The translations under genes were made by a program, and so were the position numbers. DNA of 5,708 nt from Candidatus Moraniibacteriota bacterium (lineage in GTDB: Bacteria; Patescibacteriota; Minisyncoccia; Moranbacterales; UBA2206), in assembly GCA_003534085.1 (NCBI GenBank), contig DQBY01000056.1:1-5708 (forward strand). Direction: 5' to 3'. Below are positions 1-4,713 of the stretch, in pieces (positions within the stretch are counted from its first letter, which is position 1; each line of letters starts with the position of its first letter). The notes under the pieces were generated by a model that saw nothing but the letters and a program-made list of their open reading frames with translations, made no database searches and was not told the DNA's origin.

Positions 1-40
1 ATTTTAATCCTTATGCAACCTTCTTAGTAATTTCCTCACA

Positions 41-70
41 AAGGGGATTTTTTGTTTTATATGTCCCCTT
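41..70. other. Dyad upstream of the S1 gene (AAGGGGA/TCCCCTT)
   Basis: Perfect 7-bp inverted repeat, AAGGGGA at 41-47 and TCCCCTT at 64-70, around a 16-nt T-rich loop. No T-tract follows on either strand, so it is not a good intrinsic terminator. It could be an operator or an mRNA leader structure. A weak promoter-like pair lies across it (TTGTTT at 52-57, 17-bp spacer, TATCAT at 75-80). That pair is a poor -35 match and is offered only as the best candidate for the S1 gene. The remaining bases of 1-151 show nothing else convincing apart from a short direct repeat listed separately. Confidence 0.35.
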
Positions 71-113
71 CCTGTATCATTTAATAAATTAAAGTGGGCG
101 ATGCAGCCACATT

Positions 114-145
114 TTGCTAGTTACTGATTGCGAGTTGCTAGTTAC
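114..145. repeat. 11-bp direct repeat TTGCTAGTTAC
   Basis: TTGCTAGTTAC occurs at 114-124 and again at 135-145. The 21-bp period is about two helical turns. It lies just before the S1 gene's ATG at 152. It may be a tandem-repeat remnant or a protein-binding site; the sequence does not decide between them. Confidence 0.5.
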
Positions 146-151
146 ATATTT

Positions 152-1507
152 ATGACACTATTAGACAATTTAGCCAAAGAAGTGGATAAAATCGAAGAAT
201 CCGCCGGAAAAGCCTCAAAAAATGAAACTACTGAAGTGACAGAAGAAGAAACTTCAGTCATGTCTCAGCTTCTTGAAAGTTCTGACGTAAAATTCCCGGA
301 AATTGGGGATGTTATTGAAGGATCCATAATTGAAATCGGGACAAACGCGCTTTATCTTGACATTGATCCATTTGGAACCGGTATCGTTTTGGGACGTGAA
401 ATCAAAGACGGAATGGGAAGCGGAAAACTTAAAATCGGGGACAAGGTGACCGCAACAATCACTGACTTGGAAAATGAGGATGGGTATATCGAACTTTCAA
501 TCCGCGAGGCTTCATATGAAAAAGCCTGGGAGGATCTGGAAAGCAAAAGAGATACGCAGGAAAAGGTCGCTACCAAGGTGCTCAGTGCCAACAAAGGCGG
601 ACTCCTTATTGAAATCAATGGAATTTCCGGGTTTTTGCCTGTTTCTCAGCTTTCAAGCAAGAACTATCCTCGCGTTGAAGATGGCGATAAAAATAAAATC
701 TTGACTCTACTCAAGAAATTGGTCAATCAAGATCTGGAAGTCCGAATTCTGGATGCTAACCGAGAAGCTCAGAAGCTTATCGTGAGCGAAAAAGCGGCTC
801 AGAAAGAAAAAGACCGAGAAGTCATTTCAGGTCTTTCTATCGGAGACGTAGTTGAAGGAGAGATAAGCGGAGTTGTAGATTTCGGAGCTTTCATCAAATT
901 CTTTGCTCCTAACATCGACACCACCAAGCTGACTGAAGAAGACAAGTTGGAGGGATTGGTCCACATTTCAGAGCTCGCTTGGCAATTGATCGAAAATCCG
1001 AGAGATATCGTCAAGGTTGGACAAAAGGTCCAAGCTCAGATCATCGGAATCGACAATGACAAGATCTCTCTTTCTATGAGAGCTCTTGAAAAAGATCCTT
1101 GGACAACTCTTGCGCACAAAGTCGGCGACACAGTCCGCGGAACAGTCAACAAAATCAACCACTTCGGAGCTTTTGTATACCTGAACCGAGACATCCATGG
1201 CTTGGCTCATATCAGCGAAATGTCTGAAATGTACCCGGGGAAGAATATTGAGGAACTTATCCAGGCCGGAAAAGAATATGATTGGAAGATCCTTTCTATC
1301 GAGCCTAAGGAACATCGTATGGGATTGGCCTTGATCGTTGGCGGAAAGACTAAAGCTGAAAAACCTGCTAAAAAAGAAAAGGCTGAAGAAGCAAAGGAAG
1401 AAAAAGCCGAAAAACCGAAGAAAGAAAAGGTCAAAAAAGAAAAGGCTGAAAAACCTGCCAAGGAGAAAAAAGCCAAAGAGACTAAAGCCAAGAAGGAAAA
1501 GAAATAA
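152..1507 (+). CDS. rpsA: Ribosomal protein S1-like RNA-binding protein, four S1 repeats
   Basis: A 451-aa protein with four S1 (OB-fold) RNA-binding repeats at about residues 49-118, 137-213, 228-311 and 322-394. Repeats 3 and 4 are the most canonical, with the VxGxV..I..FGAFV..(G)L.HISE pattern followed by a KVGQ/QAGK strand. A Lys/Glu/Ala-rich low-complexity tail covers about 400-451. Bacterial S1 binds mRNA on the 30S subunit and aids initiation. Four repeats match the short S1 forms of Gram-positive bacteria rather than the six-repeat E. coli form. The ATG at 152 is preferred over an in-frame TTG at 128, which would add eight residues read from the repeat region. No Shine-Dalgarno precedes the ATG. 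A strong terminator follows the stop, so the gene is probably monocistronic. It could instead be a general S1-domain RNA-binding protein rather than the true ribosomal S1. Confidence 0.87.
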   Translation: MTLLDNLAKEVDKIEESAGKASKNETTEVTEEETSVMSQLLESSDVKFPEIGDVIEGSIIEIGTNALYLDIDPFGTGIVLGREIKDGMGSGKLKIGDKVTATITDLENEDGYIELSIREASYEKAWEDLESKRDTQEKVATKVLSANKGGLLIEINGISGFLPVSQLSSKNYPRVEDGDKNKILTLLKKLVNQDLEVRILDANREAQKLIVSEKAAQKEKDREVISGLSIGDVVEGEISGVVDFGAFIKFFAPNIDTTKLTEEDKLEGLVHISELAWQLIENPRDIVKVGQKVQAQIIGIDNDKISLSMRALEKDPWTTLAHKVGDTVRGTVNKINHFGAFVYLNRDIHGLAHISEMSEMYPGKNIEELIQAGKEYDWKILSIEPKEHRMGLALIVGGKTKAEKPAKKEKAEEAKEEKAEKPKKEKVKKEKAEKPAKEKKAKETKAKKEKK

Positions 1508-1513
1508 ACTTGT

Positions 1514-1538
1514 AAAACTCTCCTCTTGGAGAGTTTTT
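1514..1538 (+). terminator. Intrinsic terminator of the S1 gene
   Basis: Perfect 10-bp stem, AAAACTCTCC at 1514-1523 and GGAGAGTTTT at 1528-1537, with a TCTT loop and a run of five T at 1534-1538. It starts 6 nt after the TAA stop. Confidence 0.9.
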
Positions 1539-1542
1539 ACTT

Positions 1543-1569
1543 TGCTATACTGCCATATATCTGATATAT
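1543..1569 (+). promoter_or_regulatory. Extended -10 promoter with an overlapping dyad
   Basis: TGC-TATACT at 1543-1551 is an extended -10 element. The -35 region overlaps the preceding terminator and is weak. The predicted start near 1558 gives a leader of about 40 nt. A perfect 15-bp dyad, ATATATC-T-GATATAT at 1555-1569, sits on the predicted transcription start, where a bound protein would block transcription. The site is AT-rich, so chance occurrence is possible. Confidence 0.5.
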
Positions 1570-1597
1570 TTTTTATATAACTTTTAAAAATAAACGC

Positions 1598-1945
1598 ATG
1601 TTTAAAGAAAGCTTGATTCCCTCCAATGAACAAAGAGGATTGTCTCCTCAGGAGAAAATATTAAGAATAAAACAAGAAGCTGATGAAACATTGAAGGAGT
1701 TTCAAAAAAAGGATTCTTCGGAAATAAAAGCGGAGGAATTGTATACTGCTATATCCAAAATAGATTCATTGCGATATGTTGCTGAAAATTCCGGAGATGA
1801 AAATCTTCCAGAATACTTAGACAAAAAGATAAAAGAGCTCCGCAAACATAAAACATCCGGCATAAAGGACAAGCTCTACAGCATGGGAACATTTCAAGTT
1901 CCTAAAAAACCTTATGGAAAAAGAAAAATAGGAACTCATAATTAG
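1598..1945 (+). CDS. Small charged hypothetical protein
   Basis: A 115-aa protein I do not recognise. It has no signal peptide, membrane segment or cysteine pattern. The middle is rich in Lys and Glu and looks helical (about residues 16-36, 44-64 and 70-84), which would suit a small helical bundle or coiled coil. The C-terminus (about 97-115) is basic and Pro/Gly-containing (VPKKPYGKRKIG), which could touch nucleic acid; that is inference only. ATG at 1598 is the first start after the extended -10 promoter and has no Shine-Dalgarno. The CMP-kinase-like gene begins 29 nt after its stop with no terminator between, so the two are probably co-transcribed. The consistent charged composition across the full frame and the promoter in front support a real gene. 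Confidence 0.7.
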   Translation: MFKESLIPSNEQRGLSPQEKILRIKQEADETLKEFQKKDSSEIKAEELYTAISKIDSLRYVAENSGDENLPEYLDKKIKELRKHKTSGIKDKLYSMGTFQVPKKPYGKRKIGTHN

Positions 1946-1974
1946 GATTTTAGAATAGTTTATAAAGAATAAAA

Positions 1975-2532
1975 ATGATTATTTCATTCAACGGCCAAGA
2001 AGGCTCCGGAAAGAGCACAATTTCAAAAAAGATAGCTGAGAAACTCGGAATTCCTTGGTATTATATGGGCGGGATTATGCGCCAAAAGGCAGGGGAGAAG
2101 GGATTGACCTTGGCTGAATATGGCAAGCTTCGCGATGAAAATCCGATTTACGATAAAGAAATTGATGATTATCTGGTCGAACTCGGAAAAAAAGAAGATG
2201 CGTTCGTAATCGACAGCAGGACAGCATGGCACTTCATCCCCGGATCGATAAATATCTATTTGAAAGTAGATATAAATGAGGCAGCAGGAAGAATATTGAA
2301 AGCCTTAAGCGAAGATCCGACCAGAAAAAACGAAGACAAGAAGATTGAAACGCCGGAAGACATGGCGAACAGCATCCAAAATAGAAGATTGGCCGATAAT
2401 GAAAGATACATGAAATATTACGGCATCAATCCAAATGATGAATCGAATTATGATTTCATATTGGACACAACAAATCTTTCCATCGAGGAAGTTCTTGCTA
2501 AAGTGATGGAGTTTATCCATCAGAACCGCTGA
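1975..2532 (+). CDS. Cytidylate kinase-family protein (archaeal-type short CMP kinase)
   Basis: A 185-aa P-loop kinase. The Walker A motif GQEGSGKST is at residues 7-15. It is followed by a WYYMGGIMR segment (28-36), a putative NMP-binding helix with the GLTLAEY..L pattern (43-52), DSR at 80-82 in the place of the EGR of archaeal CMP kinases, and an Arg-rich lid-like region (R137, R138, R144). The end, YYGIN..(N)YDFILDTTNLS (148-169), is typical of the Cytidylate_kin2/CmkB group. The family phosphorylates (d)CMP with ATP in pyrimidine nucleotide salvage in the cytoplasm. The length fits the archaeal type (about 180 aa) rather than the bacterial Cmk of about 225 aa. The start has no clear Shine-Dalgarno, and the gene lies 29 nt after the small hypothetical gene. 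Other substrates are possible, since many P-loop kinases of this shape are only loosely assigned. Confidence 0.78.
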   Translation: MIISFNGQEGSGKSTISKKIAEKLGIPWYYMGGIMRQKAGEKGLTLAEYGKLRDENPIYDKEIDDYLVELGKKEDAFVIDSRTAWHFIPGSINIYLKVDINEAAGRILKALSEDPTRKNEDKKIETPEDMANSIQNRRLADNERYMKYYGINPNDESNYDFILDTTNLSIEEVLAKVMEFIHQNR

Positions 2533-2548
2533 TTCCGAGTGCTCGGAA
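2533..2548 (+). other. Perfect dyad directly after the CMP kinase stop
   Basis: TTCCGAG-TG-CTCGGAA starts at the base following the TGA stop. As RNA it would form a 6-bp stem with a GUGC loop. No T-tract follows, so it is probably not the terminator itself. It may stabilise the 3' end of the mRNA or be a short palindromic repeat. Confidence 0.5.
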
Positions 2549-2562
2549 CTGAATACACTGAT

Positions 2563-2643
2563 TTCACATGATTTTAAATTGTAGAGACGAGGCAATGCCT
2601 CGTCTCTGCGTTTTTAAAATAAAATCACGTGTTTTTATGTGAA
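2563..2643. repeat. Nested palindromic element containing a terminator
   Basis: The core is GTAGAGACGAGGC at 2581-2593 and GCCTCGTCTCTGC at 2597-2609, a 13-bp stem with one T-G wobble and an AAT loop. TTTTT follows at 2611-2615, so it can act as the + strand terminator for the kinase operon. Around it lie further arms: ATTTTAAA (2571-2578) with TTTAAAAT (2613-2620), and TTCACAT (2563-2569) with ATGTGAA (2637-2643). CACATGATTTTA (2565-2576) can alternatively pair with TAAAATCACGTG (2620-2631). The GAGACG-type core resembles dispersed REP/MITE-like palindromes seen in some bacterial genomes; that comparison is from memory. Confidence 0.65.
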
Positions 2644-2680
2644 GTTACGAGATAAGTAGGGTCGCGGTTGCAAATTCTGC

Positions 2681-2709
2681 TTGACAAAATCATCTTATTC
2701 CAATATAAT
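2681..2709 (+). promoter_or_regulatory. Consensus sigma70-type promoter
   Basis: TTGACA at 2681-2686, a 17-bp spacer, and TATAAT at 2704-2709: both hexamers match the consensus exactly at optimal spacing. The predicted transcription start is near 2716. This argues against the upstream in-frame TTG at 2668 as the start codon of the following gene, because it lies before the promoter. Confidence 0.9.
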
Positions 2710-2733
2710 GGAAATATATCCAAAATAATGGAA
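2698..2733. promoter_or_regulatory. Two tandem operator-like dyads over the promoter
   Basis: TTCCA-N6-TGGAA at 2698-2713 covers the -10 hexamer. TCCA-N6-TGGA at 2719-2732 lies just after the predicted transcription start. Their centres are 20 bp apart, about two helical turns, and they also share the direct-repeat form TCCAAwA(w)TAATGGAA. This geometry suits cooperative repression by a dimeric regulator. The gene that follows begins with a winged helix, so autorepression is the simplest inference. Confidence 0.6.
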
Positions 2734-2739
2734 TATAAT

Positions 2740-3285
2740 ATGAACCCTTTGTACAAATTGCTTTTTAGCACTTCCCGGCAAAAAGTTTTGGCGTTTTTGG
2801 CTGAAAATGCCGGAGAAGAATATCAGGAAAAGGAAATTGCCAAAAAAACCGGAGTTAAAAAATCCTCGGTCAACTTGGCTTTGCGCGATCTGTTCGAAAA
2901 CAAAATAATAAACCGCAAAAAAATCGGACGCACTTCGCTGTATTCTGCCGATATTAGAAGCAATATTATCCGTGAAATAAAAATCATTCAAAATATTACA
3001 TTACTTGAAGCGCTTATAGCCAAGCTGGCGAGAAATAGCCAAAAGATCATTCTTTTTGGTTCTTTCTCCGATGGAACAAACAAACAAGATAGCGACATTG
3101 ATCTATTCATCCTAACAGCTGATCCGGCAGCCTCTCGAAGAATTTTGAATGATTCCGCGTTGGCCGAAAGAATACAAGCGATTGTAAAAACACCGGCAGA
3201 AATGTTAAAAATTAATAAGAAAAAGCCTTTGCTTTTTCAGGAAATTGAAAAAGGCAAGGTGCTGTGGGAAATAAATGAAAACTAA
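2740..3285 (+). CDS. Winged-helix protein fused to a minimal nucleotidyltransferase (MNT) domain
   Basis: A 181-aa protein. Residues 8-70 form a winged helix-turn-helix, with the EKEIAKKTGVKKSSVNLALRDL helices at about 30-51 and a wing at about 57-68. Residues 100-178 form a minimal nucleotidyltransferase of the pol-beta superfamily, with GSFSDG at 107-112 and SDIDLF at 118-123 supplying the two metal-binding Asp (D119, D121). A third acidic residue, usual in active enzymes, is not evident. MNT proteins are typically the antitoxin half of HEPN/MNT pairs and can nucleotidylate their partner. Here the DNA-binding domain suggests it also regulates its own operon, consistent with the dyads over its promoter. 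ATG 2740 is chosen because the domain starts there; ATG 2728, four residues earlier, is possible. Neither has a Shine-Dalgarno. No full-length HEPN partner follows. Confidence 0.83.
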   Translation: MNPLYKLLFSTSRQKVLAFLAENAGEEYQEKEIAKKTGVKKSSVNLALRDLFENKIINRKKIGRTSLYSADIRSNIIREIKIIQNITLLEALIAKLARNSQKIILFGSFSDGTNKQDSDIDLFILTADPAASRRILNDSALAERIQAIVKTPAEMLKINKKKPLLFQEIEKGKVLWEINEN

Positions 3286-3310
3286 GGAATTTGAGCTAAG
3301 AGAATTTTGA
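3275..3310 (+). pseudogene. Possible vestigial start of a partner gene (11-residue frame)
   Basis: An ATG at 3275 overlaps the end of the wHTH-MNT gene by 11 nt and reads MKTKEFELREF before a TGA at 3308-3310. Overlapping starts of this type are usual for the second gene of an MNT/HEPN pair, and the peptide looks like a plausible N-terminus. The frame runs straight into the terminator hairpin, and dropping one T adds only EEIKRV before another stop. It may be the stub of a lost partner gene or simply chance. Confidence 0.25.
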
Positions 3311-3312
3311 AG

Positions 3313-3371
3313 AAATAAAAAGAGTGTAAAATTTTGGCATATGCCATAGATTTACACACTTTTTATTTTTT
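3313..3371 (+). terminator. Long terminator hairpin with palindromic loop
   Basis: An 18-position stem, 3313-3330 against 3351-3368, has a single mismatch (A3323/A3358) and leads into T3366-3371. The 20-nt loop holds the perfect palindrome TGGCATATGCCA (3335-3346). The left arm is A-rich, so the structure could also terminate transcription on the minus strand. The arms carry the AAAAAGAGTGT motif that recurs before the unknown minus-strand gene. Confidence 0.8.
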
Positions 3372-3378
3372 CGCAGTA

Positions 3379-3410
3379 TGCCAATTTTACGCATATGCGC
3401 ATATTTGGCA
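3379..3410. repeat. Imperfect 32-bp palindrome centred on CGCATATGCG
   Basis: Outer arms TGCCAA (3379-3384) and TTGGCA (3405-3410) share their exact centre with the perfect inner palindrome CGCATATGCG (3390-3399). Two further pairs form in the intervening 5-nt segments. The 3377-3390 segment is also complementary to 3326-3341 (GTAAAATT..GGCATA) with a 2-nt bulge, so it can compete with the neighbouring terminator hairpin. Confidence 0.6.
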
Positions 3411-3422
3411 GATGATATATTT

Positions 3423-3462
3423 AAAAAAAAGAAAAAAGCAGGGTCGTTGTTTCGACACCTGC
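3423..3462 (-). terminator. Intrinsic terminator of the unknown minus-strand gene
   Basis: Read on the minus strand: a 10-position stem GCAGGTGTCG/CGACCCTGC-type (3453-3462 with 3438-3447) with one mismatch and a short A-rich loop, followed by T6-C-T8. It lies 12 nt after the stop of the 3474-3929 gene. Confidence 0.88.
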
Positions 3463-3473
3463 CTCTTTTGAAT

Positions 3474-3929
3474 TTATTTCTGACAATTTAACAAAGCGAT
3501 AGGATTGTCATCTCCCCAGAAACTTCCATCCTCATTGAGTGGCATATAACCTGAACGCCATTTACTGCTGTCCCAAACTAGACAGCGAACTGCTTCGTCA
3601 TAACCACAATGATAAATAGTTCCGAAAAAATACACACTTACATTTTTCCATTTTTCCGGAATGAGCTTTGGATACCTCAGCAGATAATCAAGAATATTTG
3701 CATTAAGGGCAAATTTATTCCCAATTCTCTTTTTAACCATATAACCGGAAATGTCGCCCCAAATACGCTTTTTCTTATGCACCCATAAAAGCCTCTTGGG
3801 AGCATACAACCTAATCTCATCAGGATCCCAGGTAAGCAACCCTCCCTTTTTATGTTCTAATACTTCCCACCCTCTTGGGCAAAAGGGAGACGTATCACAA
3901 TTAATTAAATATACTTCCTCCTTTATCAT
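3474..3929 (-). CDS. Trp-rich protein of unknown function
   Basis: A 151-aa protein that I cannot assign to a named family. It has eight Trp (21, 34, 49, 57, 94, 119, 124, 138) and five Cys (11, 17, 108, 116, 149), no signal peptide and no membrane segment. Segments that look constrained are LINCDTSPFCPRGWEV (8-23), LNANILDYLL..P.LIPEKWK (75-95) and VYFFGTIYHCGY (99-110). The mix of aromatic strands and one central helix suggests a compact alpha/beta fold. I have a vague impression of similar proteins in Parcubacteria, which I cannot verify here. The start at 3929 is fixed by a strong GGAGG Shine-Dalgarno 6 nt upstream, unlike the + strand genes. It follows the REC-like gene in the same direction, has its own leader hairpin and terminator, and shows no clear promoter. 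It may be transcribed by readthrough. Confidence 0.8.
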   Translation of the reverse strand: MIKEEVYLINCDTSPFCPRGWEVLEHKKGGLLTWDPDEIRLYAPKRLLWVHKKKRIWGDISGYMVKKRIGNKFALNANILDYLLRYPKLIPEKWKNVSVYFFGTIYHCGYDEAVRCLVWDSSKWRSGYMPLNEDGSFWGDDNPIALLNCQK

Positions 3930-3949
3930 CTCACACCTCCATTAATTTT

Positions 3950-3976
3950 AAAGAGCGAAACACTCTTTTTGTTTTT
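3950..3976 (-). promoter_or_regulatory. Leader hairpin (AAAGAG-UUU-CUCUUU type)
   Basis: On the minus strand the leader reads ACAAAAAGAGTG-TTT-CGCTCTTTAAAAT. In RNA this is an 8-bp stem with one U-G wobble and a UUU loop, 20 nt before the start of the unknown gene. The same design precedes the REC-like gene. On the + strand the hairpin ends in TTTTTGTTTTT and would look like a terminator, so its acting strand is uncertain. A perfect GGGAATTCCC palindrome lies just beyond it, at 3978-3987. Confidence 0.55.
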
Positions 3977-4026
3977 GGGAATTCCCTTTCACAAGCTTCA
4001 AATTACTTTAAATTTTTTGAAAGAGA

Positions 4027-4055
4027 GGCAGGGATTTCGATTGCAAATCCCTGCC
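4027..4055 (-). terminator. Hairpin after the REC-like gene, weak T-tract
   Basis: Perfect 11-bp stem GGCAGGGATTT/AAATCCCTGCC (4027-4037 with 4045-4055) with a 7-nt loop, 6 nt after the stop. The minus-strand downstream sequence is TCTCTTTC, a poor U-tract, so termination may be partial and allow readthrough into the unknown gene. The stem base GGCAGG resembles that of the terminator at 3423-3462. Confidence 0.6.
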
Positions 4056-4061
4056 CTAAGA

Positions 4062-4625
4062 TTATTCACCCCGAATAATTTCCTCTGCAGTTTTTTCTCT
4101 TCTTTCCTGACCAAAAAGAATTTCTACAGCCCTCTTCCAACTCTTTGGTTTAGGAGGTCTGTTATAATCCGGCAATTGAAGAAATACCACTTCAGCTTCG
4201 GCAATATGAATATGACCATCAATATGATCAATAAAAGCCGACATTGGATGCTGATGATGGTCCATGCTAGTTACAACCGCTACTTTCTTTGCACCGTTCT
4301 TTGCAGCCAGAATTGCAAGTCCGAACCCATAGGGCATCTCTTGGCCCGCAAAAACTTTTTTGTCACCGAGCATGTACCCGCTCGCAGGGAGCATAAGGTC
4401 GACAAGGACAACATCGTAAGGAAACGGCAGTCTGGATTTTTCAAGCGCCTCTCTCCATTTCATACCACCCTTTTTCAACTCCTCCTTCTTAATTTCATCA
4501 TATTTAATTCTGAGATGCTTAACTGCTTCATCAACATCAGATATGGCAGTTAAATCATGCCCGCCAAACTCCCTCCTTGCGCTTTCAATGTTTTCCGGCT
4601 TGTCATCAATGACTAAAATTTTCAT
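4062..4625 (-). CDS. Receiver-domain (REC)-like protein with insert, no output domain
   Basis: A 187-aa protein with a CheY-like plan. Strand 1 MKILVIDDK carries the acidic pair D7-D8. YDVVLVDLMLP holds the candidate phospho-acceptor D76, and VAVVTSMD (115-122) holds the conserved Thr position T119. The usual Lys on strand 5 is not at the expected place (AEVVFLQLPD); K159 or K161 in PPKPK are the nearest. An extra charged helical stretch (about 40-66) separates helix 2 from strand 3, and a G-rich segment (83-102) follows D76. A histidine-rich segment (H123, H124, H126, H134, H138, H140) follows T119. No DNA-binding output domain is present, so it may be a stand-alone signalling or structural relative of REC. 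ATG 4625 is fixed by AAGGAG five nt upstream; the frame is open back to 4742, but that stretch holds the promoter. It is divergent from the TrmB-like gene. Confidence 0.78.
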   Translation of the reverse strand: MKILVIDDKPENIESARREFGGHDLTAISDVDEAVKHLRIKYDEIKKEELKKGGMKWREALEKSRLPFPYDVVLVDLMLPASGYMLGDKKVFAGQEMPYGFGLAILAAKNGAKKVAVVTSMDHHQHPMSAFIDHIDGHIHIAEAEVVFLQLPDYNRPPKPKSWKRAVEILFGQERREKTAEEIIRGE

Positions 4626-4668
4626 TTTCTCTCCTTGCGCGCTTTTAAGTCCGCCGACTTTAGATTTC

Positions 4669-4692
4669 AAAGAGCAAAGCTCTTTTTTTGTC
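4669..4692 (-). promoter_or_regulatory. Leader hairpin of the REC-like gene
   Basis: On the minus strand: ACAAAAAAAGAGC-TTT-GCTCTTTGAAAT, a 7-bp stem with a UUU loop, inside a leader of about 82 nt that starts near 4707. Two smaller hairpins flank it: AGC/GCT at about 4693-4704, and AAGTC-GGCG-GACTT at about 4648-4661. The Shine-Dalgarno follows 28 to 33 nt after the last. The match with the hairpin at 3950-3976 covers stem, loop and flanking bases. On the + strand it ends in T7 and would read as a terminator. Confidence 0.55.
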
Positions 4693-4713
4693 AGCTTTTT
4701 AGCTTGACTATGC

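Noticed and set aside
3..92. Open frame at the left edge, possible tail of an upstream gene
   Set aside because: Thirty codons with no recognisable pattern, crossing a dyad and AT-rich sequence. Not supported.
128..151. TTG start adding eight residues to the S1-like protein
   Set aside because: The extension is read from the CTAGTTAC repeat region, has no Shine-Dalgarno, and the ATG at 152 begins a more typical N-terminus.
1338..1580. Plus-strand Lys/Arg-rich open frame
   Set aside because: Alternative frame of the A-rich, repetitive S1 tail, with no separate start signals.
968..1633. Long minus-strand open frame (221 codons) rich in Phe and Leu
   Set aside because: It is the antisense of the S1 gene; its hydrophobic run is the complement of the Lys-rich tail, not membrane helices. 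It also crosses the S1 terminator and the next promoter.
2530..2606. TGA read as glycine (Absconditabacteria/Gracilibacteria code)
   Set aside because: Reading through the kinase TGA soon meets another TGA and adds nothing family-like, and no in-frame TGA occurs inside the real genes.
2668..2739. TTG start adding 24 residues to the wHTH-MNT protein
   Set aside because: It lies upstream of a perfect -35/-10 pair, so the normal transcript would not contain it.
3969..4553. Plus-strand open frame of 194 codons
   Set aside because: Antisense to the REC-like gene, which has a family match, a strong Shine-Dalgarno and a promoter. This frame runs through a terminator hairpin and resembles no protein I know.
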